The notes beneath the pieces were generated by a model. That model was not told the DNA's origin. It did not search any database and was given only the letters and a program-made list of their open reading frames with translations. From Parelaphostrongylus tenuis (lineage: Eukaryota; Nematoda; Chromadorea; Rhabditida; Metastrongylidae), in contig JAHQIW010006312.1 of assembly GCA_019055375.1 (NCBI GenBank), positions 1-64,000 on the forward strand: a stretch of DNA of 64,000 bases. Direction: 5' to 3'. Made by a program: the position numbers and the translations under genes. Shown one piece after another: positions 11,600 through 25,127 of the stretch; within the stretch, counting starts at the first letter, position 1; each line of letters starts with the position of its first letter.

Positions 11600-12830
11600 A
11601 ACCGTTCTTATATATGGAATTTGAGGATGATCGTCTTCTTCCAGGGCACTTGATCAATCAAAATAACGGAGTCTCACATACAGGCCATATCACAAAACAT
11701 GGTAGCTGACCAACAGTGCCATCGAATCCTTTTCACATAGCTACATTTTACATCTGATTGTACTGTGATATAAATCGGCCGACCTCGAAAGGATGCAAGG
11801 TCGACTGATCTATGCCACGGGTTTCCATCAAATTAACTAAACATTGTACACTGGGGTGCACCTCTAATTACCGTGCTACACACGTTGCTGACAATTCATG
11901 AGTTCAGATGATTTGTTGATAAATGCCACGTTTTCTCGAAGATCAGCCTCTGGAATTATCCAGCAGTTTCATAAAATAGTGCCTAATCCTATTCTGACAT
12001 GCAATTTTATATAAGTCCGAAGTTGTGGCTTTGCAACGAGCATCGATCACATCCATAAACGCGATGGAAAATTTATCCAATGGAGCTTATTTATTGCAAA
12101 AAGCAATCCAACAGTCATTTAATATAAATTTTATATCACGTAAAACCAACAATTACATAGCGAGGCATGATAATTTATACATGTATTATCATTATGTCAA
12201 GGCCAACGTATTTTGGAACTTTTATTCAGCTAATATTTTGAAGTGTTCGCTTTGTTCAAAACAGATTTGATCAAATTCAGATGTCTACTCATGTCGCTAT
12301 CAAAGTAAGAGCGTTATTGTTCCAACGAGTTGAATATTTTTGAGTGAAATAATGGTCGTTGAATCTTATTACCATTAGAAAGTCATTTTTATTTCTATTC
12401 ATTTCTGCTTTGCAACCACGGTGCTGCACTCCAAAACTTCTGCTAGCTTACAACTGTCTCAGCTCCTCCGTTTGATGTCAGAGCGCACGTGATCGTGAAA
12501 GATAAAAAGTATATCTTTCAATTGGGGAGTCTGCTGGCCACCTAGTTACTGCTCACGGCAATACTACTTTAGAGATGCACTAGTACGATCAAATATTGCT
12601 CTAAGTATGAAGACCAGCTTGCTGCTATCGAAAAAGCTACAAGTAAATCTAATCACCATCAGCTATTCATTGACAGAGAAGTTTTTCAGGGCGACATTAC
12701 TTTTATAATGCTCTGCAACGTCGACACAATGATGGCAATTGATATTAAAATCCTACCATCTGGACGTGAAGTCGTTGGAAGCAACTTTGAGACTTTTGAA
12801 CACCTACCGCTCTGGAAGATGTCATTATTT
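11600..12830 (-). repeat. Segmental duplicon D1, inverted partial copy (left arm)
   Basis: Reverse-orientation relative of about 35,890-37,030, recognisable by shared blocks such as the one around 12,690-12,800 and the one around 11,600-11,700. More diverged than copies 1 and 2. Its palindrome twin is at 62,698-63,928 on the plus strand. Confidence 0.7.
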
Positions 12831-12954
12831 CTAAGCTTTTAGGCGCCACGGACCCAAGTTAGAGCGACGGCACAACATTACAGAGACTAGAACCTGAACT
12901 CTAGATTGTTCTTAGTAGTGTTGCCGAAGTTTTCACATTGTCAGCATGCGGCGA

Positions 12955-13600
12955 CTCGGGGGTGAGCAGTCAGCGGTGACGAGTGGGTCGTGATGCTGTC
13001 GAGCGGGAAGAAGGTTGCTGGTTCGATTGCCTACCATAACACTTCACTGTAACACTTTGGCGCTATCTTTATGTTCTCAGTAAAACATGCTCAAATTAAT
13101 ACCATAACACACGATATCTCATATAGTAACACCTTAACTCAAGCGATCAATGTGCATAGTTTATTTACCATCATTTTTTCAAGAAGTACAAGAAACTGTT
13201 TTAGAGGGCATATTGAACTGAAAATAACTGAATAGATCACAGAGGCCTGGATTCTCACTTCGGAATTAATTATATTGAAGACTACCACATTATTAATCAG
13301 AGCGAAAAATCGAATATGCGTCGTTACCCTATGGATCTACGTTTTGTTCAAAAAGTAGTGAGATGTTGGACAACTGAGAGTTTTTTGCTGTTATATTTAC
13401 GTTGTGGAAGAAATTCCAATGCTTAATCGGCATCACAAAAATAACACAAAAAAAACTATTGTGATGCACCGTGGTAGGAAATCGGACCACTAACCTTCTT
13501 CCCAATGGACGGCAGCACGAGTAGCTGATCACTGCGGACTGCTGGCCGCCGATCGCCGCGTGCGCGGATTGAGTAAAAGCTCCAACAACGCTACCAAAAA
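12955..13600. mobile_element. Inverted pair of family D tRNA-like units
   Basis: The plus unit at 12,955-13,060 has gctggttcgattgcctacca. The minus unit at 13,440-13,600 has the related sequence on the other strand (tggtaggaaatcggaccac). About 380 bp of unassigned sequence lies between. Twin: 61,928-62,573. Confidence 0.5.
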
Positions 13601-13619
13601 CCATCTCGGGCTTAGATTA

Positions 13620-14847
13620 TAGACGCTGTAATGGCGTGTCGTCGCATTAATTTGGGTCTGTGGAAGTCAAAGGTTCAGGAAGTGGTATTAAATATGCGTG
13701 AAATTCTAGTGGGTCAATGCTACAGAAACTTTTTCATTTTGTAGATTTACCGTATCATTTGTAAATTTATCGTAAATGCTTCATTGCAATAATGTTTTCA
13801 CCCAGAGTTCCGATGGTGAGCGAACTAAAACACTATGCAGAACGAAAGAAAAAAACAAAGTGTCAGTTAGTCTCCTTTTGGTACAATATCGGCTTTGGAA
13901 GATACTGCGGAGCTTGTTTGTGCTCTAACCAAAGAAGCGATCGTCACAGTTTGTCGTAGGTGATCCATTTCATGGCATCTTCAGATTACGGTTGAGAAAA
14001 GCGTCGTTTTAGTTGTTAATAAGCAGCGTTGCCAATACCTCAAAAGAGCAATTCCTTTCATCCTGTGCTGCATTCATCTGTCGCGTTTTTCGATTTCGAA
14101 TCATTTTTGGATCAGCCAAATAGTTTAGATGTTTGCACTAAGTCATTCTGTAATATCGAACGTGTGTGTTTTGCTTCCACTGAAACCACGAATTGATAGT
14201 CATCAATGGGGCGAAGACGTTCGTAACCTATTATCTTTTCTATCTCATAACGGTCGATATATTTCAAGCAGACTTTTTACTCTGCGTTCGATATCATTTC
14301 CTCGATTCCATATCTAATTAATATTCAGAGCTTCTCGTTCTACGTTTATTCAAATTTCAATATATAGGCGCACACATGTCAAACAGCTGCTCTGATACTT
14401 AACAATTCAAGCTTCAAAATTGGTCGGTATTCTATTCATGTTATAACTCAGTTATGCGGATCGAAAGAGAATGAAATGAGCGTACTGGTAATATGTAATA
14501 CCAAAGGAATCGATTTGAAATCTTTTGAAATAAATGTAAGACACGTAATCTACAGATTAGAATATGCGTATGAACAAATTAATGCAAACTTTGAAGCAAT
14601 TCAACTCAAGGAATACATGATAGTATTTTCACAAAACACAAATCTTACTCTAACGAAGCTGGGAAATTTTTTACTATCAGTAAAGATTTTTGCTTGAGTT
14701 TCAACACATCAGTCTTTTCACATCATAAGGGTCCTTTGAAAGTCGCATCTTTCTGGAAGGCTTAAACGGTCATTTTACTGGTGTCACCGTTCCTTCTAAA
14801 AACACTACTTCTGCACAGACTGTCTCCAAGGGATCCAAAGTAGCGAA
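13620..14847. other. Gene-free stretch, left arm
   Basis: AT-rich, with only short frames of unbiased composition. A 69-codon frame exists in the right-arm twin (61,260-61,469) but is altered here by two homopolymer indels, so it is not supported as coding. Confidence 0.4.
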
Positions 14848-15025
14848 AGAAGTTGGCAATCTGATAAGGATATGACATATTTTGAGCCATAGGTGGCTGA
14901 TAAGGATATGACATATTTTGAGCCATAGATGGCCGTAGGTGGCTCAAAATATGTCATATCCTTATCAGATTAAATCATTTTTAACGGGTCTGTAAAAAAG
15001 CAATCGACAGCAGAAGTTGGCAATC
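14848..15025. mobile_element. Small insertion with 14-bp flanking direct repeats, left arm
   Basis: AGAAGTTGGCAATC occurs at 14,848-14,861 and 15,012-15,025, flanking 150 bp. Inside are two tandem copies of a unit starting tgataaggatatgacatatt and one inverted copy, forming a hairpin. This looks like a target-site duplication around a small foldback element. Twin: 60,502-60,679. Confidence 0.65.
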
Positions 15026-15810
15026 GCAAAAATCAGAATAGTAAGCTGATGAACTGTAAGGAAAACCATCAATTATTCTAAATTCTCTATCGAATGTTCT
15101 TCTTCTTGCAGATTTCGTGATTGAGCTATGCGAGTTCAAATTTCTTTGGCACTTATGACCTCATATTTATTCAGCTTTGTTGAACTTTTCCAAGTCTTTT
15201 CTGCTAGACGACAACAGATGAAGAAATAGTCTCTTTCGCTGAGCAAAAGCTGTTCATAAGGATGCTAGCATTTGCTTGCAAGTCTGGATCTCTGCTTACT
15301 GAGCTACATTGCCGTTATTTGCAAAAGACGTTTTACAATGCCACTCAAAATTATGTTTCACACCGGACGCGCGTTTTCACTATTATTTTGTTGAAAGCTC
15401 ACTATTCCAGTGATATAAGTAGCTTTTTCATTTGTCGCCGTCTAGCAAAAGGGACCCCTTTTTCTCCTTTTTTCCTTGTTTATCAAGCTAGTTTACGTAT
15501 TTGCTATGTAACAAGTCTATTAGGCCAACATTTTGACGTGTCCTGCATTCCTTACAGCTGATCGGTCAGTTCGACGCTGCACTGTCGCCCGTTCTTGTGT
15601 GCTCCGCGCTTGAATGAAAGCACACGGGCAGTGGCCCTTCTATACAGGACGGTCGATGATGGTAGTAGTTGCCCAATGATGTAACTTTGATTTTTCATTG
15701 GGCCAATCGTATTGTAGAAGTTGGTGTGACCATTGCTTAGAAGGATTTTATTATACCTTTATTCCTGTGTTTTGTTAAGACCACGCCCAAATTTCAATAA
15801 ATTTTTTCAT

Positions 15811-16170
15811 TATTATTTGAGCCAACTTGTCATGTGGTCTGGCAAGGGCTCCCGTACAGCCCGCCACGCTCTTCGTCCCCACAGACGCGTCAGTCGGGCA
15901 GAACCCGTCGTCCCTCGATCCCCTTATAGTCAGTTACCCCGGGAGCCCCACTCTACCCACAGAGAGTTGTCGAAGTAGAGTAGCGTAGTGTAAAGCGTTT
16001 GTCTTCGATAACTCTCGGTGGGGAGAGTAGGGCTTCCGGAGGAACTGACTATCAGGGGATCGAGGGACGACGAATTCTGCCGACTGACTGGTCGTGGGGA
16101 CGAAGCGCCTGTGTCGGGCTGTAGAGGAGCCCTTACCAGACCACATGACAAGTTGGCTCAAATAACAATA
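15811..16170. mobile_element. Foldback (MITE-like) element, family F1, left arm
   Basis: Two inverted arms of about 170 bp beginning tttgagccaacttgtcatgt and ending acatgacaagttggctcaaa meet near 15,985. It is GC-richer than its surroundings. There is no internal gene; the frames reading SQLVMWSGKG on both strands are artefacts of the inverted repeat. No clear target-site duplication was found. Twin: 59,357-59,717. Confidence 0.85.
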
Positions 16171-16369
16171 AAAGGATTTTATTAAAAATAATTTACTAAC
16201 CAACTTTGCTTTGACTGCGGACATACTAATCATCATATCCTCTTTATTCATTGAGGCAGATACACGAAACTGTCATAAAGCAAATATAATCAGCAAACGT
16301 TTCAACGTGCTTCGTGATGTTCAGAAGTGATTGATACGAGTCGATGGTGCATCACACCTTTTGCATTAG

Positions 16370-16625
16370 CGATCCGTTTCCACAATACCTTTTTACCATA
16401 CAGATCCCAGTGCCTCTCGCAGTCAATTTGTTTTTTCGTCCTTCTTCTTGAACGTCGTAGAATACTGGTTGAACACCTCTCCTTGCTATCTCGAGGACAG
16501 ACTGGCTGTGGCGTTTCAAAGTGCGTTCGTTGCCCACTGCCGGAGAGTGTTGGGGGGTGGGATTCGGCCCAGTGAACTGCGACAAACATTACAACCACTC
16601 GGTCACTGAGCCGCGAGCGGAGCAT
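16370..16625 (-). mobile_element. SINE-like repeat, family E, left arm
   Basis: On the minus strand the head reads ccgagtggttgtaatg and then gggccgaatcccacc, resembling the long-arm tRNA-Ser type. The open frames across it on both strands are by-products of the repeat. Twin: 58,902-59,157 on the plus strand. Confidence 0.55.
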
Positions 16626-16848
16626 CAGCAAAAATAGATTTGTTTCCACAACAACTACTGAAACTGGCTTAGTTAATAAAGATGTATGAATGACTGGAGA
16701 GTAATAAGTTGAAAATGTCGCTATCAATCACTCTTGTAATGTTGATATTGACTCATCTTCAAGCAGTTCTGAAGACCGACTATCGATTAACTTTGGCAAT
16801 AGTTGGACAATTCCGTAAATTTCTTATTCAACGAACATGGTGATAATG

Positions 16849-17078
16849 AAAGATGATTTATTGAGTAAAGCATAGACAGTACCATACAGACACTTGGCTA
16901 ATGTTTCGGCAGTTTGCCTTTTGCAGAGCCATATGTAGTTTCACAGTGCACTAATTAATTTTTAGACAGCAGCACCGGGTCTCACATGGGCAAGGTCCGA
17001 CCCCGAAAACTGCCGAAGCCTTAGCCAATTGTCTGCGTTGTACTGCCCATATGTAATCAAGAAATCGTCTTTCAACAA
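16849..17078. mobile_element. Foldback element, family G, left arm
   Basis: Imperfect inverted arms: cacttggctaatgtttcggc near 16,890 pairs with gccgaagccttagccaattg near 17,010, and the pairing extends outward about 40 bp. Loop of about 75 bp. Twin: 58,449-58,678. Confidence 0.7.
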
Positions 17079-17359
17079 CCTCGTGTTTTTCCGAATATGA
17101 GTTTCGGAATGATCCATCTAAAATACGAATCAATTAGAAATTAGCCTATGAATACCTGGGCCTCCCAAACTTAAAAATACTGTTGTGCCCTTACCCGCAC
17201 GATTACAACAATATTCTTGATGAAATTCTAACATCTATTGGATTTCGGCGCACCGCCTCTTCACTGAAAGGTAACATGCTTGTTGTGTCAATTCTTGAGA
17301 ACGTCATAATAGCTCCCTTCAATTTCTTTCAATCTCTCTTATTTTATGTTTGAAAGGAT

Positions 17360-17490
17360 GCTTAGAAAAAGTGGTGTCAAAACGGGCGTCAATAGTGCAA
17401 CGGTTCAGCATGCGCTCCCGGACAGAGTGAAATTTAGGCTTGAATCCCATCTGACGCAACATTTTTGCAAATCACTCTCAATTAGTGGGC
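17360..17490 (+). mobile_element. tRNA-derived SINE-like repeat, family B, single unit
   Basis: Head gtgcaacggttcagcatgcg, B-box-like ggcttgaatcccatc and a cgcaacatttttgcaaatca tail. Twin: 58,037-58,167 on the minus strand. Confidence 0.55.
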
Positions 17491-17679
17491 ACATTCAATG
17501 TTTTCAACCCTATTCTATTTTCAAATCCTATGCTTACAGTTCTCTCTATCTCTTTCTAGAAATGTAAGTTTGCAGGTGACAGGAATTTGAAGCACCAAAG
17601 TGTAACGAGTTATCTAGATGGTCTCGAAAATCTCGAATCTTGTCCACGATGGTTTTCCTACTAGCTTCCATTCTGTTCT

Positions 17680-20490
17680 AACGCACGGCGCGTGTGAAAC
17701 AGAATTTATTTTTCAAGCTACAGCTTTGTAGGAAGGCTTTCCTAGAAAACAAGTACATTTTTGAGCTCTTCGAGATATGAGCCTTAATGATTTTTATTAA
17801 TTTAGCAAATAGTCTTCGCCCAGCAAATGGGAGCTCTTCAAAAATCCCTATCCGATAGCAGAAAAAAAACCTGAACGTGTTATCAAGATTCAATTACTTC
17901 TAACCCTATAGAGACGCAACTTAAATTGCTATTACCGAGCAAATATGAGTGCACAACACCGCGTACATTCCGAATTCGAAATATATATTCTCTTCGCTGA
18001 TACAGCGCAAGAAGGAATCTCTATCTATAGAACCAGCACTGTATTAGATATTATCGCCTCTCAGATTATCGAGAGACTATTAAAAGTTTAGTAAAATGTG
18101 TGTGCCGACAAAGAAAAATCATTTTCGCTAAATCATTGAAAATTTTTCGAAGGCTTAAATGCAGGCAATTCATAAACATACTTGTTTTTTTTGAAGGGAA
18201 TTCACAATGTTGGAGTAATGAAGATAATATTGCAATTCACACTCAACACGCAACGCGTGTTACCACGGGTATTTTTAATCGGGCAGAGGTCGTTTTTAAA
18301 CTACTAGGAATCACTCGCTAGCGCTAATGTTGACGATTTTAAGAATTCACTAGAAAATTGTTTCACAAACGTGTTTTTCGCAGGACAGAGATCTTCTCTA
18401 GATTATTAGTGATCATTCTATAGCAAAGATCCCGGCGATTCCAGTACTGCGTTACCCAGAATGTCCGTTTTACTTCAATAAAGCAAAAAAATAAGACTGA
18501 GTTTCATATACGTCGAGCAATGCTTCTCGGCTATGGTGTGTGAGTGGCCGTGGACAGATACGCGATCGATGGGCCGCGCAGGAATTCCTCTATGCCTGTC
18601 CAGATGTGGCATTCGATTTTTGTTACTGAACGTTGGTTTTTTCCCGCTTTTAGAAAGAACTCTAGATGGAAAATATGCCCCTGATGCTCCACGTTTCCTC
18701 TACGCGTCCATATGTTATCCGTGCTTAGCCTAGACTGCTTAGGCTTAGAATTAGTGATAGATTTATCTATCAATGCAAAATGAAAATGAAAGTTTAAGCC
18801 CACAGAATGATCTAAAGCTCCAATATCATGAAACCTAAGTCTTCACGGAAAAAAAAGGAACATTAGAGATAACGCAAACGTGCGATTACACGGGATACGT
18901 GTGAAACAAAATGATATTTTCCCTCCTACAAAGCTGTAAGGAAGACTTTATCGAAAAACAAGTGCATTGTTGGAATTTTCGAAATTTACGCATTGACTGA
19001 CTACTAGTAGTCTGAGGAGAAAAACTCTTTCTTGAAAAAAAAATACGTGCGATAAAGCGCGACGTGTGTGAAACATACACTTGTACAGTACTATGGAGAG
19101 GTCTTTCCAAAAACCAAGTAAGTTTTGAGACATTCAATATTTCAACTATTGAAAGATTACAGAAGTCTAGCGAAAAGTCCTTGTCCAGTATAAAAATTTT
19201 CTTGATAAACCTCTCCCGATAACGAGAAATCCTGCGAAAGTATTACTTTCAAGTGTATAAAAAATAAAGAAAATCCACCCAGTGCGTCTTATTATGCCTT
19301 ATTCGTCTACAGCTAGCAAGCCTTATTAAGCAAACCTTCCCTTAAAGCAGAAAAAAGAGTAAAATTTATAGATGAGGCAAGTCACATACCAATTTTTTAA
19401 TTAATTACTCTGCCAGGTAGCTCCCGTTATCCGCCCCAGTTCCAGCGCTCGTGGAAAATGTCTTTTTGCTTGCTACTAAAGCTGGAGTAGATAATCAGTG
19501 ACTTAAATCTTGCAGATTTGAAAAAAATGTATTTTATTTTACGATATCTTTTTGTTGCGCTGTATTAGCAAAATTAATATTGTGTTCTTCATTCAAACAT
19601 TTCTCCTAAGCAAAACTTCTTCTTCGGACTGTCAATAACAGCGCGATGCGATAGTGCAAGTTTTGAGAAGCTCAAAATGTGTTTGATTTTTTCAAAAAAT
19701 AGTTTATACGCAGTACCAGCAAGGAAGGTTAAGATTTGCAAATTTTGGTGATCTTCATATTTCGCATCGTTTTTCGATCCTCCAGAGAAAACGCTCCTTC
19801 CAGTTTTTTTAAGTCTCAGCAATCACCTAATAGCTTAAAACTCAATAATTTCAGTGGTGTATTTTATTCTTAAGATGGCCTTATTATTGCGCTGCAACAA
19901 TAAAATAAAAATATATTCCTCATTTAAACTTTCCTCTGCATAAAGCCTTTCCTTCAGACTTTTACTAAACATTCGATAGTCCATATTCCGACTCCATAAT
20001 ATTTTTCATTCTCGAAAAAAAACTTTCTAGTGCTGTGTAGCGGCCAAAAAAGTTATGTTTTGCCCAGCATAACATTGGCTCCAGAACCACCGCGCTTTGC
20101 CGATGTGTAATTAGGATTTCGCAACATTTCCACCAGGTCACTACAATTTCTCAAGTGCTAAATTTGCGAAACTCAGCCTTCTTTTGATAATCATAGCGCA
20201 CTGATAAGTCCATTCAAAAACCCACAATTTACTGGAATTGGCGAATCTCACCTATCAAATGTTTATTGAAAGTCCAAAGGAAAAACTTTATTTGGTGAGA
20301 AATGTCTTAATAAATAACAGTTTTTATTTGCTGTTACAGCACACCAAAATACCATTTCAAAAAAAGTACATTCACGAATAGTCCGATAGTTAAGCTATCG
20401 AATTACTGCTTAAATTTTGTAAACCACTAAACATACGTTCTTCACGAACGCTGGATTTGGGGGCGGATAACGGAAAGTGCCCTCTTTCGC
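17680..20490. repeat. Decayed satellite-like repeats, left arm
   Basis: Several degenerate units share words such as gtgtgaaaca, aaagctgtaaggaag/cagctttgtaggaagg, and tagaaaacaagtacattttt. They have irregular spacing of roughly 160-330 bp and both orientations. A distant relative lies at 1,440-2,030. No gene is supported. Twin: 55,037-57,847. Confidence 0.5.
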
Positions 20491-21324
20491 AGACAGACTT
20501 CTGAGATGAAACTGAAAACTTAGTACTAACTTTGGACAGACTTTTGAGGAGAAATTGAAAACTGAGCATTTTGAGTTGGTAGCGACATTCCCAAGATCAA
20601 ACGATTATTGAATTTGAGATTGTTTGAAAGTTCATAGTTTCTCTTACTAAGGCAGAACCGTAAGCACGTTGCGTTCATGTCATCATGTTGTTTAGCCGAC
20701 GAGATTGTGGACATCTGAATTGTCGAGGCTCTAATCAGGACAAAATACACCGAAACGTCGGCTGTTTGAATAAATTTTATTCTAGCAACCACGCGCCTTG
20801 GCTTGCCACGAAAAAACGTTGGTTATAATTTTTTTATTAATGACCATCTGTTCATCGATAACAGTGGCGAAAGATGAACGAGCACGCTTGTTACTCTCTT
20901 GAACATTTGAATTCCCCACATTGAAATTAGAGAGAAGACTTCATAATTTTGAGATAACTCACGATCATACAACACAGTTGAGGTAGTCTCAATAGATGAA
21001 TTTTGCAAATAAATGGTTTCCGAGAAATCGGCACAATTATTACGGAAGAAGCAATGGTTTACTCACAGCTGATTTAATTGACACACAGAAGCTGAAAAGG
21101 AAGATAGGCCACAATTTTCCACTGCACCGTGAGCTGCCTTAAGAGCGGTGCTTCAGATCAGTCCGATTCTGTCAAAGTTTGGAACGCCCTCTGTCGCCTC
21201 TACAATGCCTTTAAAGATGGAAAATATTCTAAGAAGCAAATAAAGATGATTGTAAAAGGGTGATAATAATAAGGATCACTTTGCCACAAGGTGGCCAAAA
21301 TTACATACAGGATCAGTTTTTATT

Positions 21325-21486
21325 TCAGTTCTGCATCCCAGGCTCGTTAACAATTCCGTTGCTCAGATTTATCAAACTGGTGCCACGATATTCGAATGTG
21401 GCGGAAAATGCATGAAAAGAATTGAGAATCATTTTTGGTAAGGTTTTTAGGTAATATCCGTCATGGATCATTGGGAACTCCGTCAT
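21325..21486 (-). CDS. Short open frame ending at a poly(A) signal, unknown (left arm twin)
   Basis: Left-arm copy of the 53-codon frame at 54,042-54,203, downstream of the left TIMP-like gene. The start and stop are present. The same low confidence applies. Confidence 0.2.
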   Translation of the reverse strand: MTEFPMIHDGYYLKTLPKMILNSFHAFSATFEYRGTSLINLSNGIVNEPGMQN

Positions 21487-21938
21487 TTAATGGTCGGATC
21501 TGTTGAAAATCAGACGCTTCCTTATTTTGTTCATTGAAGAGCAAATGTGATTTTTGATTACGAATCATATTACCTAGCCAAATAGAGTATACTGTTAGAA
21601 CTGATGCATGTAACGACTGGTTGGACGCCGTGTTATGGAGTATTGAAGCTTTCATTCTTTGGGAGAAAACTTATAATAAAAAAAAGCGGAAAAAGTCAAT
21701 TTATGCATAATGTTTCACCCTAAGTCATATGGATTTGTGCACAGCTTCCTTAGATACTGCTTCTTTTCATATTTCATGTATCACTAGTGTCACCTTTGCT
21801 AGACTGCCTAATGTATAGTTATGAGCACCTGCACGATCTGCATTGGATACTTTGGAAATATTCTTCTATTTTGCGAGATTTTTGCTGATCGAATAAGGAT
21901 TAACACTGATTCCTCTTTATTACTCTCATTTGAAAAAT

Positions 21939-23455
21939 TCAACATTGAAATGTCTTGAGACTCTCGCGTAATTCCTCTGAGACGGTGCTCCATTCGATTG
22001 CACCACTGAGATATCTGTCATTCACCTGATGACAGCGATACACATGCATGTTGCCTACGCATCGATATCCTGAATCAGCAGTTCTCATGTCTTGTTTGAA
22101 TTTTTCACACATTCCATTTACTTGCACAATCTGATAATGTTGCTGTATCATATACATAACTTCTTTGAAACTCATTTTTTTCTGGCAAACAGCAAAAAAC
22201 TGTACTCAAACACTAGTTACTAGTTTACACTGAGAAATGTCGCTAATGTTGGCGCAATTACAGCGTTTTCCGCAGTAAAATGGGCCTATGTTTCAAGGAT
22301 TCTAGGTCCAGGTTACATTTCAAGCAATGGGCGTGTCTAACACCACAGTTGAAGATGCACTGCAGTACGTCTGAGTTCATTGTTGGCGCGCCATGGGCTC
22401 ACTAAACGTTCCATCACTATGGGTTTAGCAAATAGACACCAAGCCTGTCTGGGAGGATTGCAACACTAACGCAATTCATCAGTGCATAGTGGCAAGTCAT
22501 TTTACATTTTACGAGCAAACAATGTATTCAATAACCTCTAAAGATACTTGATAAAGTCAACACCGTGGCAGTTCCTTGAAACATTCGTGGATGCAAAATC
22601 GCTATACTCCTAAAGTTAACAACTGCTTTTGGTTGATAGAATCGCTCACGCTGGGTCACTTCCGTTGTTAGCAACGCATTTTCATTCATTTATACTGGCC
22701 ACAGAAAATTTCTCTTGAAGATTACTAGTCTAATTTATTCACGATATGCAAACGTCTTAAATAAACTGCAACCACAAAGGCATCATAGATATTACCTGTT
22801 AGAAGGTAATCTTTACCGACTTCCATTCTGAGGCCACATGAGCTGTCAGAGGGCGTGTACACAATATGAGCCGAAGGACTGGTATCGTAATCATGAGGCT
22901 TCTAAAAAAATTCTCGATAGTTTCAACTCTGTATGTAGCCTTTCGAATAGATAATAAATTCTTCTGATACCTTATAAACTAATCTATGTCTGACGTAGTA
23001 GGCTGAGTCGGACGTGTAGGAATTATTGGCTTGTTCATGGAAGGAGATTACTTTTATTTTAGATACTAAAAAGACAGAAAGTAACTGAACGACGATTGTC
23101 ATAGAAAAATCATCTCTTTAAAAGCAAGGACATATCTTAGGAGCAATTTGTCAGTATCTGTCACCAAAGTGAAACCAGAAATTTGATTCTAATGGTCATT
23201 TGGTTATGTCTGTAGTGTTTTCTGACAAACTCGTAAATCGTATGTTATGGTAATGTAATTATGGCAGCATTTCGGCAAGTGATTCTAATGAACGATCGAC
23301 ATCTCCATTTTTTTTCCGTTTACACCTAAACTTCATGAGAAATCTGATAAGCTCTCACCTAAATCCGCAGCACAAAAGGCGTCCTTGGCAGACGATGGAA
23401 CACGAGTGCAGGCGATTGTTGTCGAAACAAGGGCCAGAAGATATACGATCACCAT
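21939..23455 (-). CDS. TIMP-like (netrin/NTR domain) secreted protein, intact copy, left arm
   Basis: This is the palindrome twin of the plus-strand gene starting at 52,073. Exons on the minus strand are 23455-23359, 23065-22971, 22901-22796 and 22069-21939. The start codon, all three GT-AG introns, the stop and the AATAAA after it are present. No difference from the twin was seen in the exons by eye, so both arms should encode the same 142-residue protein, with a signal peptide, N-terminal Cys after cleavage, six cysteines and an NTR fold. It is divergent from the frameshifted TIMP-like copy that starts near 25,629, about 2.2 kb away. Whether both arms are expressed cannot be told from sequence; if the palindrome were an assembly artefact, this and its twin would be one gene. 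Confidence 0.83.
22305..22600 (+). mobile_element. SINE-like repeat family A in intron 3 of the intact gene (left arm)
   Basis: Antisense to the TIMP-like gene and wholly within intron 3. Twin: 52,928-53,223 on the minus strand. Confidence 0.55.
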
Positions 23456-23545
23456 GATCGCTCACTAGAATACTTATTGTGTTAGTTGAAAAGCACGAAT
23501 TTGTAGGATATAAGTGAAGCTGTGTGTTGCATGCCACTTTCACTC

Positions 23546-23555
23546 CTTTTATATA
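23546..23555 (-). promoter_or_regulatory. TATA box of the left-arm TIMP-like gene
   Basis: Mirror of the element at 51,973, 91-100 bp upstream of the minus-strand ATG at 23,455. Confidence 0.58.
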
Positions 23556-25127
23556 CTTTTCGAGCGATGTTACTGACAAATTAGAATGATCATATTTGTA
23601 ATGTAGAGTAATCGGCCACATCACACATCAGCTACTGTAGCTGATCAACCAAGGAACGAATATTTACGTCCTATATAATAGATCGCCTTCCCAAAAACAA
23701 CTCCGTGCTGATGCTGCGATCTAATGCGGCAGACATTCAATATTGTGGGTTCATCGGTATTGCGTTAACTTAGGTATACCTAGACAGTCTGACAAGATCA
23801 GAGTATGGTCGTTCTAAGTAACCCAGCAGGAAATGTTCTTCACTGTAACCCCGTTTGCTACTGCATAGTACAAATGGTCCATGAGACTGCAGCTGGACTT
23901 ATAGCTGCTGTTGGAGATGTTTTGCGTGAGCAAACTATTTGCCGCTGGATCTTGTTTTGCTAGTGATAAAGATTGCCTTCTATTCGACCGATTCTCAAAA
24001 ACCTCGAGAGGACTGATATATATTGATGTATATTTCCACAGAATTTTTTATAAAGCCTTTTCAGAATGATTGATATTAGTGACATACGTACGTCTCCGCA
24101 CGCAATTGATCCGCAAAACTCGACTGGAAGAAGAACGGTGCAAAACGTGATATTTCACTTGACAAGAATGATCGATCAATATTGCGAAGTAACCAGCCAC
24201 ATCACACATCTATTTTCATTCCACATGCTAAATCATGTTCCCAAAAATAATTATATTCATTGCAGTGACCTGATGCGACAAACATTTACTATCGCGGATT
24301 CGTCGATATTCCGATTACGTATACCTTGACAGTGCTGACGAAATAAGAGTATAATCATTATAGATAGTCTGGTTAAGAACGTTCTTTGCCATAGCACTTT
24401 TGTTTGACATTGCAGAATACAGATGGTCTGTGAGATCTGTAGCTGGGGCATGTATTGGTTATTCGGGTGTTCTGCCTATGCAGCTCCCAAAGCTGCGGTA
24501 AGTAGACGTAATAGCCGTCAGCCTTTATTGATAGAGTACTTCCACATTGCGACATCACCTTTGCAATGCTCTGCAACGTCGACATGATGTATGACAAGAC
24601 AATAAAATCACACGAATTGGACAAAAACCGCGTCCAGGGTGATCAAGCCGTTGAGGGCAGCTTTGCCCTCGGCCTCATTTTTAGAGCGCTTATCGAACAG
24701 AAAATTGTCGAAGTGCTTGAGGAAATGGAACTAGTTGAGTGAGAATGTTTTTCTATGCAATGATTTACCGAAAATGCTTAATTGAGGCGGCCGTTTCATG
24801 CAAACGTAAGGTGGACGAATCAAGTAGAGAAAAAGGCAAAAAATCCCACAGTTTGATATTCCTCAAGCGCGATTCGGTTTTGACAGGTGCCAGAAAGCTT
24901 TCTAGTGATTTACCATTGAGGCAGTTGTCGCTGCTTGTACCAAAGTTCCATCCTTACGTCTTCACAGTACGATTGAGAAATGAGTTGCACTACATGTTCG
25001 ATAATAGCAAGCTAGTTCATCCTCAAAACGGTATATGATCGTTTTAATAACCTTTTCTGTATTACCACTGTGCCCAAGCACCACGAAAACTAGAATGTGC
25101 TAATTTTTAATATATATTGCCTCATGA

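Noticed and set aside
15930..16251. Frames of 73-105 codons on both strands (and their counterparts at 59,276-59,597)
   Set aside because: They arise from the inverted arms of a foldback element, read similarly on both strands, and lack any domain.
16302..16727. 141-codon minus-strand frame, the longest in the window
   Set aside because: It reads through a tRNA-Ser-like SINE; overlapping frames exist on both strands and no domain is visible.
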